DNA of 64,000 nt from contig JADKJP010000007.1 of assembly GCA_016720935.1 (NCBI GenBank), positions 186,001-250,000 of the forward strand. Reading direction: 5' to 3'. Source of the DNA: Bacteroidota bacterium (lineage in GTDB: Bacteria; Bacteroidota; Bacteroidia; AKYH767-A; 2013-40CM-41-45). Shown here in pieces: positions 9,901-17,848 of this stretch. Each line of letters begins with the position of its first letter. The first letter of the stretch is position 1. Made by a program: the position numbers and the translations under genes. Under the pieces are notes generated by a model that worked only from the letters and a program-made list of their open reading frames with translations, did not search any database and was not told the origin of the DNA.

Positions 9901-12900
9901 GGCTGGTGGTTCAATTACATCATGGAATTGGGATTTCGGTGATACCACCGGATCCAATCAACAAAACCCTTCACATGCATATTCAGCAGCCGGAAGTTAT
10001 ACGGCTACACTCACCACAACCAGCTCCAATGGTTGTTCAAATTCAATCAGTCAGCTTGTCAATGTAAATCCATTGCCGGTTGCTGATTTCAGTGCTGGTA
10101 ATGCGTGCGCAAATTCGGCGATCGCGTTTACAGACCTTTCATCTGTAAGCACAGGAAATATTACCGTTTTCAATTGGGATTTTGGAGATGGAAATTCCTC
10201 TACTCTCCAAAATCCGGCACATGCATATTCAACAGCCGGCAACTATACTGTTTCTTTACAGGTAACTACAGCAGGAGGATGCAGTGGTACAATCTCACAT
10301 CCGGTGACAATACACCCATCACCTGTAGCTGCCTTCACTACTACCCCAGTTTGTCTTGGAAGTCCAACCAGCTTCCTAAACAATTCAACCATTTCAACCG
10401 GTTCAATTGCATCTTACTTCTGGGATTTTAGCGATACCTATACTTCAACACAATCTTCTCCGTCTCACAGTTTTGCTGCGGCAGGATCATATAATGTTAA
10501 CCTGATCATTTCATCAAATCATGGTTGTACGGATACGGTAACACAGGCGGTGACTGTCAACGCGCTTCCAGTCGCGAATGCAGGAACAGATCAATCTATT
10601 TGTACAGGTTCTTCAGCAACGCTGACTGCAAATGGAGGCTCCTCTTATGTATGGACACCGGGTGGACAAAACAACAGTTCAATCACCGTTTCTCCGGTTA
10701 CGAATTCATCTTATACTGTAACAGTGACAGACGCAAATGGATGTACTTCCAGCGATGCCGTCAATGTTCAAGTGAATACTCTTCCATCAGTAGTTGCAAA
10801 TCCGGATCCGAGTATTTGCCAGGGTGGTTCGACTACTCTTATAGCTGCCAGTACCGCAACTTGTGTATGGACACCCGGCAATTTTACCGGTTTGTCTTAT
10901 AGCGTAAATCCGACTGCAAGTACAAATTATATCGTCACCGGTACAGATGCAAATGGCTGTGTCAGCCGCGACACTGTGCACGTGAATGTAAATCCATTGC
11001 CTACAGTTTCAGCAGGACCTGATCTCAGCATTTGTATTGGTTCAACAATATCATTTACCGCAACAGGCGCATCCGGCTACCAATGGAATCCAATTGGAAA
11101 TAATACAGCAACAGTATTGATTACACCATCAGCCAACAGTACTTACACAGTAATCGGTACTGATGCAAATGGTTGTGTAAGCAGAGATACAGTTTCTGTG
11201 GTGGTCAATCCAATTCCTGTAGTGAATTTATACCCAGCCTTTATTTGCCCCGGCTTCAGTACTACACTTGATGCAGGAAACCCGGGATCAACTTTCGCCT
11301 GGTCAACAGGAGAGTTTACTCAATCCATCTCTGTTTCTGACTCAGGAAGTTATACTGTAGTTGTAACAAGTGCGAATGGTTGTTCTGCCCTTGGTTCCAC
11401 AAACGTGAGTGTGGGTGGATCCCTGAATGCGGTTCCAACACAAACTGCGGTTTGTGCGGGACAATCAGCTACATTGAATGCCGGAAATCCGGGTTGTACA
11501 TATCTCTGGTCAACCAATGAAACCACTCAATCAATTACAACAACAATCGGTGGAACATATTTCGTCACCATCACGGATCCTAACGGTTGCAGCGGATCGG
11601 TTGTACACAATGTCACGATCAATCCGCTTCCGGTTGCTGCATTTACTGCTACAGCAGGATGTCTTGGAACTGGTACATTGTTTACAAACCAGTCATCTAT
11701 CACTTCCGGTTCGATTGCAAATTACAACTGGACATTTGGTGATGGAAATTCATCCGCTTCTTCAAATACAACACATAGCTATGGATCCGATGGATCTTAC
11801 ACAGCCACTCTGAATATTACCTCAGCTGCGGGTTGTTCTGCAAGCATCTCTCAGGCGGTTCAGGTGTATCCTTTACCTGTTGCGAATTTCAGTGCTCCAA
11901 CTGTTTGTCGTACCAATGCAACAGCATTTACCAATTTGTCCAATATTTCTTCCGGTTCAATCACCGGATGGTCCTGGAACTTTGGTGACAACGGAACATC
12001 ATTGGCTGCATCTCCTTCGCATACATACATCATTACAGGAGCTTACAATACTACCCTGGTGGTAACATCGGATCATGGTTGCAGAGATACAATCACACAA
12101 ACTGTCGCGATCAACGGATTGCCTACAGCTTCCTTCTCAGCTCCTGCAGTTTGTGCTCAATCCGCGACACAATTTGTCAACGCTTCTTATTCATCCACAG
12201 CTGGTATTGCTTCTTACCAATGGAATTTTGGTGATGGTAACACTTCTGTACTGAATAACCCTTCACACAGTTATCCGTCTGAAGGACAATATACCGTTGA
12301 ATTAATCGCGACTACAACCCAGGGTTGTACAGACACAGCTACCGGAACAGTTACCATTCATCCATTACCGGAGGCAAGTTTCGTAACAACTCCGGCTTGT
12401 GCGAATACTCCAATCGGAATTACGAATACAAGCACAGTGGTGAGTGGGACAATAACAAATACTTACTGGTCATTTGGTGACAACTCCACTTCCAGTCAAT
12501 TGACACCATCACATGCATATGCCAATGATGGTAATTACATCATTACCATGATCAGCACAACCAATTTCGGTTGCAGAGATACCGTTCAGGATGCAGTAGA
12601 TGTTTATCCGCTTCCTGTAGCGAACTTCGTAGCACAGAGTGTTTGTGAAGGTATTGAAGTGGAATTCCTTGACGGTTCAACAGTATCTTCAGGTAGCATC
12701 GCGAGCTGGAATTGGGACTTCGCTGACCAAACAGCATCCAACCTCGACGAGCCTGTACATATTTATACCAATTCAGGAACCTATCCGGTTCAGTTGACAG
12801 TTACTACAAACAATGGATGTACAAGTGTATATTCTAACAATGTCAATATCTTCCCGAATCCTGTTGCCGCATTTGCAACAAACAACGTTTGTTTTGGAAA

Positions 12901-14617
12901 TGCGAATCAATTCGTGAATCAAAGTTCAGTCAGCGGTGGTATCGCTTATACCAGCTACTGGGATTTCAGTGATGGCGTTACTTCCGCACTTGCGAATCCT
13001 TCCCACAGCTTTGGTAACCCCGGTAATTTTAATATAGACCTGGTTGTTACAACAGCAAATGGTTGTACCGATCAGATCACTCAGAGCATTGCTGTGTATA
13101 TCGGACCAACAGCTTACTGGACAGCTAACGATGTGTGTATAGGATTACCTACACATTTTACAGATCAGACTGTTTCTCAGGACGGATCAATTGCTTCCTG
13201 GAACTGGAATTTTGGTGATGGATCAACTTCAACTGAAAGAGAACCGGATCACCAGTATGCAGCGGCAGGTAATTATTCTGTAATGCTCACAACAACCACT
13301 ACATATGGATGTTATGATGATCTCCAGGGAGATGTGGAAATATTCCGAAACAGTGCCCCTGCAATTCAAACATCCAATGCCTGTGAAGGTGCTCCCGTTC
13401 AGTTTGTGAACGCCAGCCAGAATACAACAGGTGAAACAGTGTCTTATCTCTGGGATTTGGGCAATGGAACAAGTTCTACTGACTCAACATTTAGCTATGT
13501 CTTCAATACTCCGGGTACTTATGATGTAACTCTTGTGTCCACAACCGGACACGGTTGTTCATCCAGCGACTTGCGCAGATTGACAATCTATGAAAAACCG
13601 GATGTTGATCTTGCAGGTGAAGATGTTTGTCAGGGTACTGCTACATCATTCCAAAACCTCACTACAATAAATTCCGGTAATATCAGCAGCTATGCCTGGA
13701 ATTTTGGTGACGCACAAGCCTCAGCACAAGCTCGCCCGACACATACGTATGCGGCACCCGGACAATACTATGTTTATCTCACAGCAGTATCGAATCAGGG
13801 TTGTACAAATACAGATTCTACTCTCGTGAAAGTCAATCCGAATCCTTCAGTAACATTTGCAGGTGGGTTCCAGGGTTGTGCACCATTGAATGCAATCTTT
13901 CATGATAATTCAGTTATCACAACAGGAAACATCGCAGGATGGCTTTGGAACTTTGGTGATGGCGCAGTTTCTACTGATCAACATCCTACACATGTCTTCG
14001 AAGACGGCGGTCAGTATGATGTTTCTCTCACAGTTGTTTCCGATTTAGGTTGTCAGTCTTCTTACACACAACCGGCTGCAATCCGCGTGTTCGGTAGTCC
14101 GCTTGCTGATTTCACAGCAGATCCAATTGTAGCTGACATACTTTCTCCTACAGTTCATTTCACGAATTTGTCACAGGGATTTACTTCTTACCAGTGGCAG
14201 TTCGGCGACGGAAGCTTCACAAGCACCACTCTGAACCCTGTACATACATTCCAGGATACAGGTGTTTATTCAGCTTTATTAATTACGGTAAACTCTTATG
14301 GTTGTCGTGATACTATCCTCAAAACAATTGAAGTACGTCCGCATTCTACATTGTATGTACCGAATTGTTTTACACCAAACGGTGATGGAAAAAATGACGA
14401 CTTCCGTCCATACCATACCCAAATGAAAGACATCCAGGTCTGGATCTTCGACCGTTGGGGATTACTCCTCACCAGTTGGGAAGGTCTCAACGGATCCTGG
14501 GATGGTTATTACCAGGGTAAAAAATGTCAGTCCGACACTTATGTATACAAAATCAAAGGTTGGGGAGTTGACGGAAAATACTCAGAATGGGTTGGTCATG
14601 TTAGCATCGTATATTAA
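6905..14617 (+). CDS. Giant PKD/Ig-repeat surface protein with CHU_C (T9SS type B) C-terminus
   Basis: A 2,570-residue exported protein. A signal peptide covers about residues 1-28 (cleavage near VRA-SH). Next come about 380 residues of N-terminal region (SHTMGADLTYECLGGNTY, a start I have seen in other Bacteroidota surface proteins). Then 11 Ig-like repeats (pattern AGxDxxICxGxxxTLxA...YxWxPGG...TDxNGC) and 16 PKD-type repeats (pattern WxFGDGxxSxxxxPxHxY) in the order Ig1, PKD2, Ig5, PKD3, Ig5, PKD11. The last ~85 residues (VPNCFTPNGDGKNDDF...WDGYYQGK) form a gliding-motility/CHU_C domain, the type B T9SS signal. A SprB-like adhesin role is inferred. The ATG at 6905 is chosen over 6848 because only it puts the signal peptide at the N-terminus. 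A terminator follows at 14651. Confidence 0.9.
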   Translation: MKRNLHRKFLVIIVLVLGLISSINVRASHTMGADLTYECLGGNTYKITLSFYRDCIGIAAPANPFVTINSATCGQSLGVTCYPRPGTGQEVTPACSSSVTTCNGGSFTGIQEWVYDGIITLPMQCSDWIFSYSLCCRNAAITTITTPGSSTFYIYATLNNLITPCNSSPTFSNKPVPFICRGQQYCFNHGAYDTDGDSLVYQLITPKQTAGTNVNYIAPYNASNPLNSLPATSFNAATGDICMTPQALEVTVMAVNVLEYRNGVLIGSVERDLQITVMNCMNTLPTLTGINGTNNFSITICANQQTCFNIFSNDVDPGQQLSVTWDYGIPGATFSTDTTLHPTGTFCWTPTSADIGNSYSFTVRVADDACPYIGSQIYSYTVNVVGIQVNAGPDQQIACSDLATLTANATGGSGTYTYLWNNGSTMQSITVGSGTWVVTASDGSCTATDTVVVTMPFIPTAAFTYTPTSCVNSPIHFTDQSTTPGGIIWSWHWDFGDGFTSTIQNPIHQYGSPGTYDVALIIENTLGCLDTLVQQVVIVAPPVADFAASNSCINTAVAFTDQTSPASNTWNWDFGDGNTSTLQNPSNVYDTAGTYIVTLISGDAAGCMDTVQHPVTIYPLPVANAGADQTICAGTSATLNATGGGTYTWQPGGGSGSTVVVNPGGSGSYVVTVTDANGCQARDTVNVNVNPVPSVSAGADRFLCAGGTVNLSASGALNYTWMPGGYTTQTITVDPAVTTQYTVVGTDGNGCTYSDIVAVNVGQLPTVSIGPDVDICSGASATLNASGGVTYTWSPSGDTSSVITVNPSGSATYTVTASDAAGCTASATVNVNVHTPPPVNLQSFFLCAGSVATLDAGPGGVSYQWTPNGQTTQVINISGGGTYGVVVTDAFGCSASASCNVNTGSSISINLGNVAFCQGDSATLDAGYSGMTYSWTNGATTQTIVVNTAGTYGVTVTDTSGCSGAITVTAQVNQLPVVNFSSTSVCIGGTTQFTDASSVAGGSITSWNWDFGDTTGSNQQNPSHAYSAAGSYTATLTTTSSNGCSNSISQLVNVNPLPVADFSAGNACANSAIAFTDLSSVSTGNITVFNWDFGDGNSSTLQNPAHAYSTAGNYTVSLQVTTAGGCSGTISHPVTIHPSPVAAFTTTPVCLGSPTSFLNNSTISTGSIASYFWDFSDTYTSTQSSPSHSFAAAGSYNVNLIISSNHGCTDTVTQAVTVNALPVANAGTDQSICTGSSATLTANGGSSYVWTPGGQNNSSITVSPVTNSSYTVTVTDANGCTSSDAVNVQVNTLPSVVANPDPSICQGGSTTLIAASTATCVWTPGNFTGLSYSVNPTASTNYIVTGTDANGCVSRDTVHVNVNPLPTVSAGPDLSICIGSTISFTATGASGYQWNPIGNNTATVLITPSANSTYTVIGTDANGCVSRDTVSVVVNPIPVVNLYPAFICPGFSTTLDAGNPGSTFAWSTGEFTQSISVSDSGSYTVVVTSANGCSALGSTNVSVGGSLNAVPTQTAVCAGQSATLNAGNPGCTYLWSTNETTQSITTTIGGTYFVTITDPNGCSGSVVHNVTINPLPVAAFTATAGCLGTGTLFTNQSSITSGSIANYNWTFGDGNSSASSNTTHSYGSDGSYTATLNITSAAGCSASISQAVQVYPLPVANFSAPTVCRTNATAFTNLSNISSGSITGWSWNFGDNGTSLAASPSHTYIITGAYNTTLVVTSDHGCRDTITQTVAINGLPTASFSAPAVCAQSATQFVNASYSSTAGIASYQWNFGDGNTSVLNNPSHSYPSEGQYTVELIATTTQGCTDTATGTVTIHPLPEASFVTTPACANTPIGITNTSTVVSGTITNTYWSFGDNSTSSQLTPSHAYANDGNYIITMISTTNFGCRDTVQDAVDVYPLPVANFVAQSVCEGIEVEFLDGSTVSSGSIASWNWDFADQTASNLDEPVHIYTNSGTYPVQLTVTTNNGCTSVYSNNVNIFPNPVAAFATNNVCFGNANQFVNQSSVSGGIAYTSYWDFSDGVTSALANPSHSFGNPGNFNIDLVVTTANGCTDQITQSIAVYIGPTAYWTANDVCIGLPTHFTDQTVSQDGSIASWNWNFGDGSTSTEREPDHQYAAAGNYSVMLTTTTTYGCYDDLQGDVEIFRNSAPAIQTSNACEGAPVQFVNASQNTTGETVSYLWDLGNGTSSTDSTFSYVFNTPGTYDVTLVSTTGHGCSSSDLRRLTIYEKPDVDLAGEDVCQGTATSFQNLTTINSGNISSYAWNFGDAQASAQARPTHTYAAPGQYYVYLTAVSNQGCTNTDSTLVKVNPNPSVTFAGGFQGCAPLNAIFHDNSVITTGNIAGWLWNFGDGAVSTDQHPTHVFEDGGQYDVSLTVVSDLGCQSSYTQPAAIRVFGSPLADFTADPIVADILSPTVHFTNLSQGFTSYQWQFGDGSFTSTTLNPVHTFQDTGVYSALLITVNSYGCRDTILKTIEVRPHSTLYVPNCFTPNGDGKNDDFRPYHTQMKDIQVWIFDRWGLLLTSWEGLNGSWDGYYQGKKCQSDTYVYKIKGWGVDGKYSEWVGHVSIVY
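8764..12363 (+). repeat. Internal duplication: two ~1.8 kb blocks of five Ig-like plus three PKD domains
   Basis: Block A (about 8764-10566) and block B (about 10567-12363) have the same domain order and nearly equal length. Each begins PVANAG(A/T)DQ. The Ig-like domains pair in order between blocks: PSV with PSV, PTVS with PTVS, PPVNL with PVVNL, and the fifth pair both reach NGCSG or SGCSG just before the first PKD. The first PKD domains also pair (GSYTATL...GCSxSISQ in both). This is visible by eye; no alignment score was computed. Confidence 0.75.
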
Positions 14618-14650
14618 AAGATAGTGCGTTTGGTTTTTCATGGTGTGTTT

Positions 14651-14690
14651 GAAAGGCCCTCGGCATCGCAACCGGGGGTCCTTTCTTTTT
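14651..14690 (+). terminator. Rho-independent terminator after the giant PKD gene
   Basis: GAAAGGCCC-TCGG and CCGGGGGTCCTTTC form a G/C-rich hairpin with a short loop, followed by CTTTTT. It sits 34 bases after the stop codon. Confidence 0.8.
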
Positions 14691-14752
14691 CCCCCATTCC
14701 CGGAGCATCAACTCAATTTGATTGAGCTAATCACCGGAGCGATTTCTTTCCA

Positions 14753-14795
14753 CCCTTCCCCGGTTTCGCAGGAACCGGAGAAGGGTTTTTATTTT
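14753..14795 (+). terminator. Second strong hairpin with T tract
   Basis: CCCTTCCCCGGTTTC pairs with GGAACCGGAGAAGGG (two mismatches) around GCA and is followed by TTTTTATTTTA. It can act as a back-up terminator for the giant gene. It directly abuts the stop codon of the small reverse-strand ORF and could also end that transcript, although the T tract is on the + strand. Confidence 0.65.
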
Positions 14796-14982
14796 ACCGG
14801 TATTGCCATCCCGGAGGATACACGGTGCGGGTAAACTTCCTTGTTCGCGCAAGTGAACGCAGATAGGCAAATTTATGTGGTGTCCCAAAAATGCTTCGCA
14901 GTCGTTTGAAGTCTTCGAATAAGCTGATTTGCTTTTCGTCCTTAGGCAAAAATCCCTGTGTGTAAAATTCGTTGTATCCCAT
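14794..14982 (-). CDS. Small hypothetical protein, 62 residues, with its own promoter
   Basis: I do not recognise this protein. It begins MGYNEFYTQGFLPKDEKQ and ends YPPGWQYR; it is hydrophilic and basic in its second half (RLRS, RSLARTRKF), with no membrane segment, signal peptide or cysteine. Evidence for a real gene is the protein-like composition and an excellent Bacteroidota promoter (15002-15032) that would give a leader of about 12-15 bases. A longer in-frame-shifted 101-codon ORF on the same strand (14727-15032) has a much less protein-like composition and contains the promoter, so it is rejected. A nucleic-acid-binding role is possible from the basic tail but unproven. Confidence 0.6.
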   Translation of the reverse strand: MGYNEFYTQGFLPKDEKQISLFEDFKRLRSIFGTPHKFAYLRSLARTRKFTRTVYPPGWQYR

Positions 14983-15001
14983 TCTGTTTTTATTGTGTAA
15001 A

Positions 15002-15032
15002 CAAAACTAAGCCTGAAGCAAGCCGAACTCAA
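15002..15032 (-). promoter_or_regulatory. Promoter of the 62-residue ORF
   Basis: On the minus strand TTG (15032-15030), a 20-base spacer and TAGTTTTG (15009-15002) match the TTG...TAnnTTTG consensus exactly. The ATG lies 19 bases downstream of the -7 box. Confidence 0.65.
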
Positions 15033-15114
15033 TTTAATTTGGCTTTTTGGTTAGTATATCGGGTGAATCCAAATAGATTCAGGGTGAATGAAGAGGGTCA
15101 CACAATTTCATTCT

Positions 15115-15138
15115 GAGTGTGAGTGTGAGTGTGAGTGT
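15115..15138. repeat. Hexanucleotide microsatellite (GAGTGT)x4
   Basis: Four exact tandem copies of GAGTGT with a partial fifth (GA). Intergenic, so any length variation would not shift a reading frame. Confidence 0.9.
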
Positions 15139-15164
15139 GAAATGACACCCCCTGTAAGCCCAAA

Positions 15165-15186
15165 ACCCTCCCGCAAGCGGAAGGGT
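15165..15186. repeat. Short G/C-rich palindrome
   Basis: ACCCT-C-CCGC and GCGG-A-AGGGT pair around AA with one mismatch. There is no T tract, so it is not a normal terminator. It resembles REP-type hairpins in form, but no second copy was seen in the window. Confidence 0.55.
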
Positions 15187-15237
15187 CGTGGACATATTCA
15201 CCTAAACAAAACTAACATTTCATAAAGGCAGGTTTGG

Positions 15238-15296
15238 GGTAACGATTGATGAAAAGACAAGTTGGAAACACGAGGACTTGTGCATCAACCGTTACC
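15238..15296. repeat. Long imperfect inverted repeat, possible structured RNA
   Basis: GGTAACGATTGATG...ACAAGT pairs with ACTTGT-GCATCAACCGTTACC, giving a stem of about 18 paired bases with one G/T-type mismatch and an extra AAAAG bulge, around a loop of about 13 bases. Six A residues follow. Its role is unknown. Confidence 0.65.
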
Positions 15297-15619
15297 AAAA
15301 AACTCCCCGGGTCGAATTAAGGGATGAGGGATCAAATTCACCCGGGAAAAATTCCTGCATTATTATCGGCAGAATTAAAACGTTTAAGACTGCTTCAATG
15401 AACGATATTGATGGCTCAAAAGTACAGTGATACAGACATGCGAAAGGGTGTTTTTTTGTCAATATGGGCTTTTACAAGGTAAATGGAAGATTTTTGAAGG
15501 TGAACATGTTAAGAATTGCCCCGAAAAGAGGGAATTTCCTAATTTCGGCCATCCTTATCCAAAAAATCGCATTCAAGATTCTTAATCGAACATTCCATTG
15601 TGGAATAATTACGATCTCT

Positions 15620-17747
15620 ATGAAGAAACAATTTATCATTACCGCTCTTTTGCTGACTTCCATTCAGTGGGCCAATAGTCAGTCATTAAACTATCCTGCA
15701 ACGCGTAAAACAGATCAGACCGATGATTACTTCGGAACAAAAGTAGCGGACCCATATCGCTGGCTTGAAGATGACAAGTCTGCGGAAACAGCTGAATGGG
15801 TAAAAAAACAAAATGCCGTGACTTTTGATTATCTGGAAAAGATTCCTTTCCGTCCAAAACTAAAACAACGCCTTACCCAGCTCTGGAATTATCCAAAACA
15901 GGCTGCACCATTTAAAGGTGGAAATAATTATTTCATGTACATGAATGATGGGCTCCAGAATCAATACGTGCTGAATATTCTGAAAGGAAAATGGAGCGCG
16001 AAACCGGAACCATTTCTTGATCCAAACAGCATGAGTGCTGATGGAACAGTGAATATCGGAAGTGTTTCCGTCAGCAAGGATGGAAAATGGGTAGCTTATG
16101 AAATATCCAAAGGAGGATCAGACTGGAGCGAAATTCTGATCCGCAATACCTGGGTAAACAAAGATGCACCGGAAAAACTTGAATGGGTAAAATTCTCAGG
16201 AATCGCATGGGAAGGAAATGGTTTCTACTATTCCCGCTATGACGCTCCGGATTCAGCAAACGTTCTGAAAGGTAAAAATGAACATCACAAAGTTTATTAT
16301 CACTCCATGAATTCTCCTCAGAAAGCTGATCGTTTGGTGTATGAAGATAAAGCCCATCCGCTCAGAAATTTTGGAGCCGGTACTACTGAAGATGAACGCT
16401 ATTTAATTCTTGCAGCATCAGAAGGAACAAGCGGCAACAGCCTCATGATAAAAAATCTGAAAAAGCCCAAAGCAGAATGGAAAACAATTGTTGCTGATTT
16501 TACAAACGACTACAACGTGGTGGATAACGACAGCAATACTATCTACATTCTCACCAACAAAGGCGCGTCGAATTACAAGCTGGTTGCAGTGAATGCTGAA
16601 AATCCGACTTTGCCCTGGAAAGATATTCTTCCTGAAACAACTGAAGTACTGGAAGAAGTTGCTGTTGGTAACAATATGTTCATTGCAAAATACATGAAAG
16701 ACGCGCACAGTCTTTTAAAGATTTATGATAAAAAAAGGAAAATTCCTTTACGATATTCCCATGGAGACTGTGGGTACTGTCGATCAACTCAGCGCTTCCA
16801 GAAAAGACGAAACATTTTTCTATTCCCTGAATACTTTCACCGCCCCGTCAACCATCTATCGGTTTAATCTGAAGACAAAAGAAAACGCGATTTTCTTCAG
16901 ACCAAGACTGGGTTATAATCCTTCTGATTACGAGACCAAACAAATTTTCTATACCAGTAAAGACGGCACCAAAGTACCAATGTTTATTGTCCACAAGAAA
17001 GGAGTTGTCCTCAATGGCGCTAACCCTACTCTATTATTTGGTTACGGCGGATTCAGTCTCCCGCAAACACCGATTTTCAAACTGGAGAGACTTGTCTTCA
17101 TGGAAAATGGCGGAGTATTCGCTCTGGCTAATATCCGAGGAGGAAGTGAATATGGAGAAAACTGGCATGAAGCCGGAACGAAATTGAAAAAGCAAAATGT
17201 TTTTGATGACTTTATCGCCGCAGCGGAATATCTCATCAAAGAAAAATACACCAATCCGGAGAAACTCGGAATCAATGGACGTTCTAATGGTGGTTTGCTG
17301 GTTGGAGCAGTCATGACCCAAAGACCAGAACTTTTCAAAGTAGCGATTCCGACAGTGGGCGTTATGGACATGCTTCGTTACCATACCTTCACCATTGGTT
17401 GGGCCTGGAAAGGCGATTATGGCTCCAGTGAAGACGAAAGCAATTTCAAAAACCTGCTCTCCTATTCCCCACTCCACAATATCCGTGAAAATGTCAACTA
17501 TCCGGCTACTTTGGTAACCACCGGCGACCACGACGACCGTGTGGTTCCGGCGCATTCCTTTAAATTTATTTCTACCCTCCAGGAAAAATATAAAGGCAGC
17601 AACCCCGTTCTAATTCGTATTGATGTAAACGCGGGACATGCAGGAACAACTGTGCTGGGATCCAGCAAACCCATCTCCAAACAAATCGAGGAACAAACCG
17701 ATATATTCTCCTTCCTCATGTACAATCTGGGCATGACTGTCAACTGA
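15620..17747 (+). pseudogene. Prolyl oligopeptidase (S9A) interrupted by a one-base frameshift
   Basis: The two reading frames together encode a full prolyl oligopeptidase of about 708 residues: signal peptide (MKKQFIITALLLTSIQWANS), beta-propeller domain, and an alpha/beta-hydrolase domain. The nucleophile is in GRSNGGLLVG, the Asp in TGDHDDRVVPAHSF and the His in NAGHAGTT. The family cuts short peptides after proline; this one is predicted periplasmic or secreted. Frame 1 runs 15620-16867 and frame 2 takes over at about 16737 and ends at 17747. The break is an A7 run at 16730-16736 where six A would give DKKGKFLYDI in one frame. It may be a sequencing error, a recent mutation, or slippage-dependent expression. 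The ATG at 15620 is preferred because the signal peptide starts there. Confidence 0.85.
16730..16736 (+). other. A7 homopolymer at the frameshift site
   Basis: GAT followed by seven A and GG. Removing one A restores the reading frame across the whole peptidase gene, and both flanking frames retain conserved family sequence right up to this point. Confidence 0.85.
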
Positions 17748-17768
17748 TACTTTTGAACACGTGAACGT

Positions 17769-17811
17769 GAAAAGTCGGGGTGTCGGTGAAAACCTTCACC
17801 CCGACTTTTAT
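17769..17811 (+). terminator. Rho-independent terminator after the prolyl oligopeptidase gene
   Basis: AAAAGTCGGGGTG pairs exactly with CACCCCGACTTTT around a 14-base loop and is followed by ATTAA. It separates the peptidase from the ddl operon. Confidence 0.85.
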
Positions 17812-17819
17812 TAACTTTG
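17812..17819 (+). promoter_or_regulatory. -7 promoter element of the ddl operon (TAACTTTG)
   Basis: Exact TAnnTTTG match directly after the terminator, 29 bases upstream of the ATG at 17849. No clear TTG at -33. Its position argues against the upstream in-frame ATG at 17780, which lies inside the terminator. Confidence 0.5.
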
Positions 17820-17848
17820 TCAACCCGGAGCATAGACCGGGATCATTC

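Larger units (their letters stand above)
14983..15619. other. Hairpin-rich intergenic region
   Basis: About 640 bases between the small reverse ORF and the prolyl oligopeptidase gene. It contains the small ORF's promoter (15002-15032), four GAGTGT units (15115-15138), a short hairpin (15165-15186) and a long inverted repeat (15238-15296). No further convincing ORF is present; the in-frame ATG at 15464 upstream of the peptidase gene is not favoured. Confidence 0.6.

Noticed and set aside
14727..15032. 101-codon reverse ORF overlapping the small gene
   Set aside because: It contains the promoter of the 62-residue ORF and has an unlikely composition; the other frame is more protein-like.
15238..15296. 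Integron attC site
   Set aside because: The ends read GGTAAC/GTTACC but do not fit the RYYYAAC/GTTRRRY core sites, and there is no integrase or cassette array.
15464..15619. Upstream start for the prolyl oligopeptidase (ATG at 15464)
   Set aside because: It would add 52 residues before a clear signal peptide.
16725..16770. Programmed ribosomal frameshift site in the peptidase
   Set aside because: An A7 run alone is weak evidence; no stimulatory structure was evident and the family is not known to use frameshifting.
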